A stretch of DNA of 64,000 bases from Brassica napus (taxonomy: Eukaryota; Streptophyta; Magnoliopsida; Brassicales; Brassicaceae). Below, in pieces: positions 61,771 through 64,000 of this stretch. The stretch covers positions 25,712,630-25,776,629 of the forward strand of contig NC_063451.1 of the NCBI RefSeq assembly GCF_020379485.1, written 5' to 3'. The position numbers and the translations under genes are program-made. Position 1 is the first letter of the stretch. Every line of letters starts with the position of its first letter. Under the pieces are notes generated by a model, which was not told where the DNA came from, ran no database searches, and saw only the letters and a list, made by a program, of their open reading frames with translations.

Positions 61771-63578
61771 GACGGAAAAGAAAAAAAAAGCTAGTTCACA
61801 AGATACCCTTTTTGTTTTCTTAGTTATTTTCAGTAAAAAAATATTACAACACTTTCGGTGTAATGCCAAAACCACAAAAGAAGTGAAAAACATATAAACA
61901 GTTATTACACGTGTGGCGACGTCAAAATCTCTTGGATCTGGGGATTATCTTTTGATATAAAGAAGTACAAAAAACGTGGTGTTACCGACTCACCAGTGAA
62001 AGGCTTCTCATTCAAAGTCAACTAGGGCGGCTTTCACACCTCCCTCCCTTCTAGACGGATAACAAAATTTAGCATCTCCGTTTCGTTAATTAACTAATTA
62101 GAGATAAGAGTATCTAGCTGCACTACATATATGAGTTTAATAGTACGAAAAATATTTATATACCTAAACTGCTGTCGATTTTTTTACCTGAGAACCATTT
62201 TATTTTATATATGTTTTTGGTGGTAGAGAAAAGCAAATAGAAAGATGAAAACCTTGAAAATTAGGTTATAGTAATGTAAAATCAAAATAGAAAGATAAAT
62301 ATCCAGTTTATGTCATATTTACATTGCATTTCTTCAAATAAGAATTGGGTTGTTGTAAGCATTCGCTATAAACCATTTGCTTCTCCTCTTGTCACCTTCC
62401 GATTACATGAGTGGAGAGTTTTTCTTAAAGTAACTTGCTAGCTTTAGCTAAAAAAAATAAAGTAATTACCTTATTGTATGAAAAAAGAAAATAGCATTAT
62501 TTCAAGATTTTAAAACAAAAAAAAAAGTATTTGAAGGCTTTTATATTACAAAAAGAGCTAAGTGAAAGTCCAACCTGTATTTGTTGATAAGTACATTTTC
62601 TCGTCATGTGCATGCACTTGTTGAAAAATAAAAGTAAAATCTTTTCTAAAAAAGGATTTTGTCTTTTCTTTGGCTTTAATTATAGAAGAAATTATTTCCT
62701 CTAAAAGTGTTTTGTTCTTTTTGTTTAACTCTTCTCTTTTCCCATGAAGCTTCGAACGCTTTTTGACGAGTCAAATGTGAAAACGCATGAATATTCGAAG
62801 AAAATTCGTTGATCTCGATCAAACCCAAAACAAATCGACAAACCAAAGTATTGGGGCCCACTGGCCCATTGACGAAGTTGTCTCCATACAATACGTATAA
62901 GAGAATGTTGAAAGTAATTTTTTTTTTATAACCGAATGTACCACCCTATCGAAATGGTCCAAATTAAAAACCAAAACGACTAATTAAAGATCTAGCATAC
63001 ACTGATCACCATATAAATTACCGTGAATGGTTTTCGGTCTCGCATACTGAGATCCCACATATGAATTTTTCAATCGCCGGGATTTAAATCCGTGTAACAG
63101 AACTCACAACCGTAAATTTTTTACCACCAGAACTAAAAGCCCCGGTTGTAATATTCTTTTTAGTTAAGTTTTCTTTACGTTAACATATTGTAGATTAGTT
63201 TTGTTCAGCTGACGTTACTACTATATCAAAATTGGACTCCATGGTCTTTAAACTATACCATAATAATGTTTCCATGGTCAATACTCTATTAAGTAGAATG
63301 TGGTTCTATTCCAATGGACATGGTTTCAGTTTTGTAAATGCATTTCTGTAATAAAAGAAGAGTGACGCCATTGTCTATGTGTATTAAAAGAAAAGAAAAA
63401 TGATTTTAAAATAAACTAGGTGAAGCCAAAATTTGAATATTTAATGGTTACCACTAGTAGATAAGAACTTTGCTTCAAAGCAGCAAAGCAAAGTTTTTTT
63501 TTTCGCGCCCGCCAATATCAAAACCTCTCTCTCCGCGGTCCGATGTGATAAAACACCGCCGCACCAAAACTCACCGAC
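61771..63578. other. Upstream region of the RLK7-like gene
   Basis: AT-rich sequence with no recognised gene. The last few hundred bases would hold the promoter and leader of the receptor kinase gene, but no specific element can be supported. Confidence 0.5.
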
Positions 63579-64000
63579 ATGTCTCCGGCGACTAGGAATA
63601 TAGTCTTCTTCTCCTTCCTCGTCTTCTCTCTGTTCTCCATCGTTTCCTCCGACGAGCTCCAAATCCTACTCAACATCAAATCCTCCCTCCTAACCTCAAA
63701 CCCGGGCGTTTTAGATTCATGGAAGCTGAACTCCAATCACTGCGGCTTCACCGGAGTAACCTGCGACTCCACAAACTCCGTTACAGAGATCGACCTCTCT
63801 CGTCAAGGCTTATCCGGAACCTTCCCGTTCCATTCCCTCTGCGATCTCAAGAGTCTTCGAAAACTCTCTCTCGGATTCAACTCGCTCTCGGGAACCATCC
63901 CAACCGATATGAACAACTGCACGAATCTCACCTACTTAGATCTCGGCAACAACCTCTTCTCGGGATCCTTCCCTGACTTCTCCTCTCTAAGTCAGTTACA
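63579..64000 (+). CDS. RLK7: LRR receptor-like kinase, RLK7 type (5' part only)
   Basis: The frame opens at MSPATRNIVFFSFLVFSLFS, a signal peptide ending near IVSSDE. Then follow the LRR N-terminal cap (LQILLNIKSSLLTSNPGVL, DSWKLNSNHCGFTGVTCDS, with its paired cysteines) and the first LRRs (VTEIDLSRQGLSGTFPFHSL, LRKLSLGFNSLSGTIPTDM, LTYLDLGNNLFSGSFPDFSS). The window cuts it after 140 codons, with transmembrane and kinase domains outside. Position next to the phosphoglycerate-mutase-like genes and sequence style match Arabidopsis RLK7 (At1g09970), a subgroup XI plasma-membrane receptor for PIP peptides in defence and stress. No lesion is seen in this part. Confidence 0.9.
   Translation, partial: MSPATRNIVFFSFLVFSLFSIVSSDELQILLNIKSSLLTSNPGVLDSWKLNSNHCGFTGVTCDSTNSVTEIDLSRQGLSGTFPFHSLCDLKSLRKLSLGFNSLSGTIPTDMNNCTNLTYLDLGNNLFSGSFPDFSSLSQL

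Noticed and set aside
63030..63120. tRNA-like sequence with CCGGGATTTAAATCCG
   Set aside because: No cloverleaf or A/B boxes at proper spacing could be assembled.

Overview
This is plant nuclear DNA: AT-rich, with short-exon intron-containing genes, plant MITEs, CACTA and PIF/Harbinger transposons and a roughly 350-bp satellite. The recognisable genes, in order, match a stretch of Arabidopsis thaliana chromosome 1 as I remember it: shaggy-like kinase SK41 (At1g09840), rhamnogalacturonan lyase (At1g09910), TRAF-type zinc-finger protein (At1g09920), two phosphoglycerate-mutase-like genes (At1g09932/At1g09935) and the LRR receptor kinase RLK7 (At1g09970). Several Arabidopsis neighbours (OPT2, HEMA2, RAS1, SUT4 and others) are absent. 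This points to a fractionated copy of the ancestral block in a mesopolyploid crucifer, most likely Brassica or Raphanus. Locus names are from memory, not from a search.

Layout. 1-3.4 kb: AT-rich intergenic DNA. 3.48-12.41 kb: a satellite array of about 347-bp monomers in an apparent A-B-A'-B higher order, interrupted by a decayed CACTA transposon (6288 to about 11911) that itself carries CCCGAA-rich inserts. 12.42-13.88 kb: a fold-back element with long inverted arms and a perfect 10-bp target duplication. 15.0-18.1 kb: SK41 (minus). 19.4-22.5 kb: rhamnogalacturonan lyase (minus). 23.25 kb: a 45-base poly-C run. 24.5-25.9 kb: a chimeric RPA1-like pseudogene. 26-30.5 kb: small transposons (CCGGTT-rich element, CCCGAA-rich element, a Helitron with a nested MITE, a Stowaway-like MITE). 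30.9-32.5 kb: TRAF-type zinc-finger gene (minus). 33.1-33.96 kb: three tandem copies of a 280-bp unit. 34.96-35.85 kb: a non-autonomous hAT element. 36.6-38.8 and 42.7-44.3 kb: two phosphoglycerate-mutase-like genes (minus), with a possible solo LTR between them.

46.2-60.2 kb is a nested transposon domain. It holds two PIF/Harbinger elements (A, 46626-51595; B, 53873-58207), each with an open Myb/SANT ORF and an open DDE transposase. Related MITEs surround them. There are also three gene fragments: plastid KAS I, an importin-7/SAD2-like protein, and the first exon of the RNA polymerase II second-largest subunit. The last two are bracketed by a Harbinger-like inverted repeat, suggesting transposon capture of host exons. 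61-63.5 kb is unassigned or intergenic, and the window ends inside RLK7 (plus).

The host genes act in separate processes: kinase signalling, pectin degradation, a small membrane-anchored zinc-finger protein, histidine-phosphatase-fold enzymes and a receptor kinase. Their proximity reflects inherited gene order, not a shared pathway. The transposon parts do work together: in PIF/Harbinger elements the Myb-like protein and the DDE transposase are both needed for movement, and the TWA-flanked MITEs are their likely passengers.
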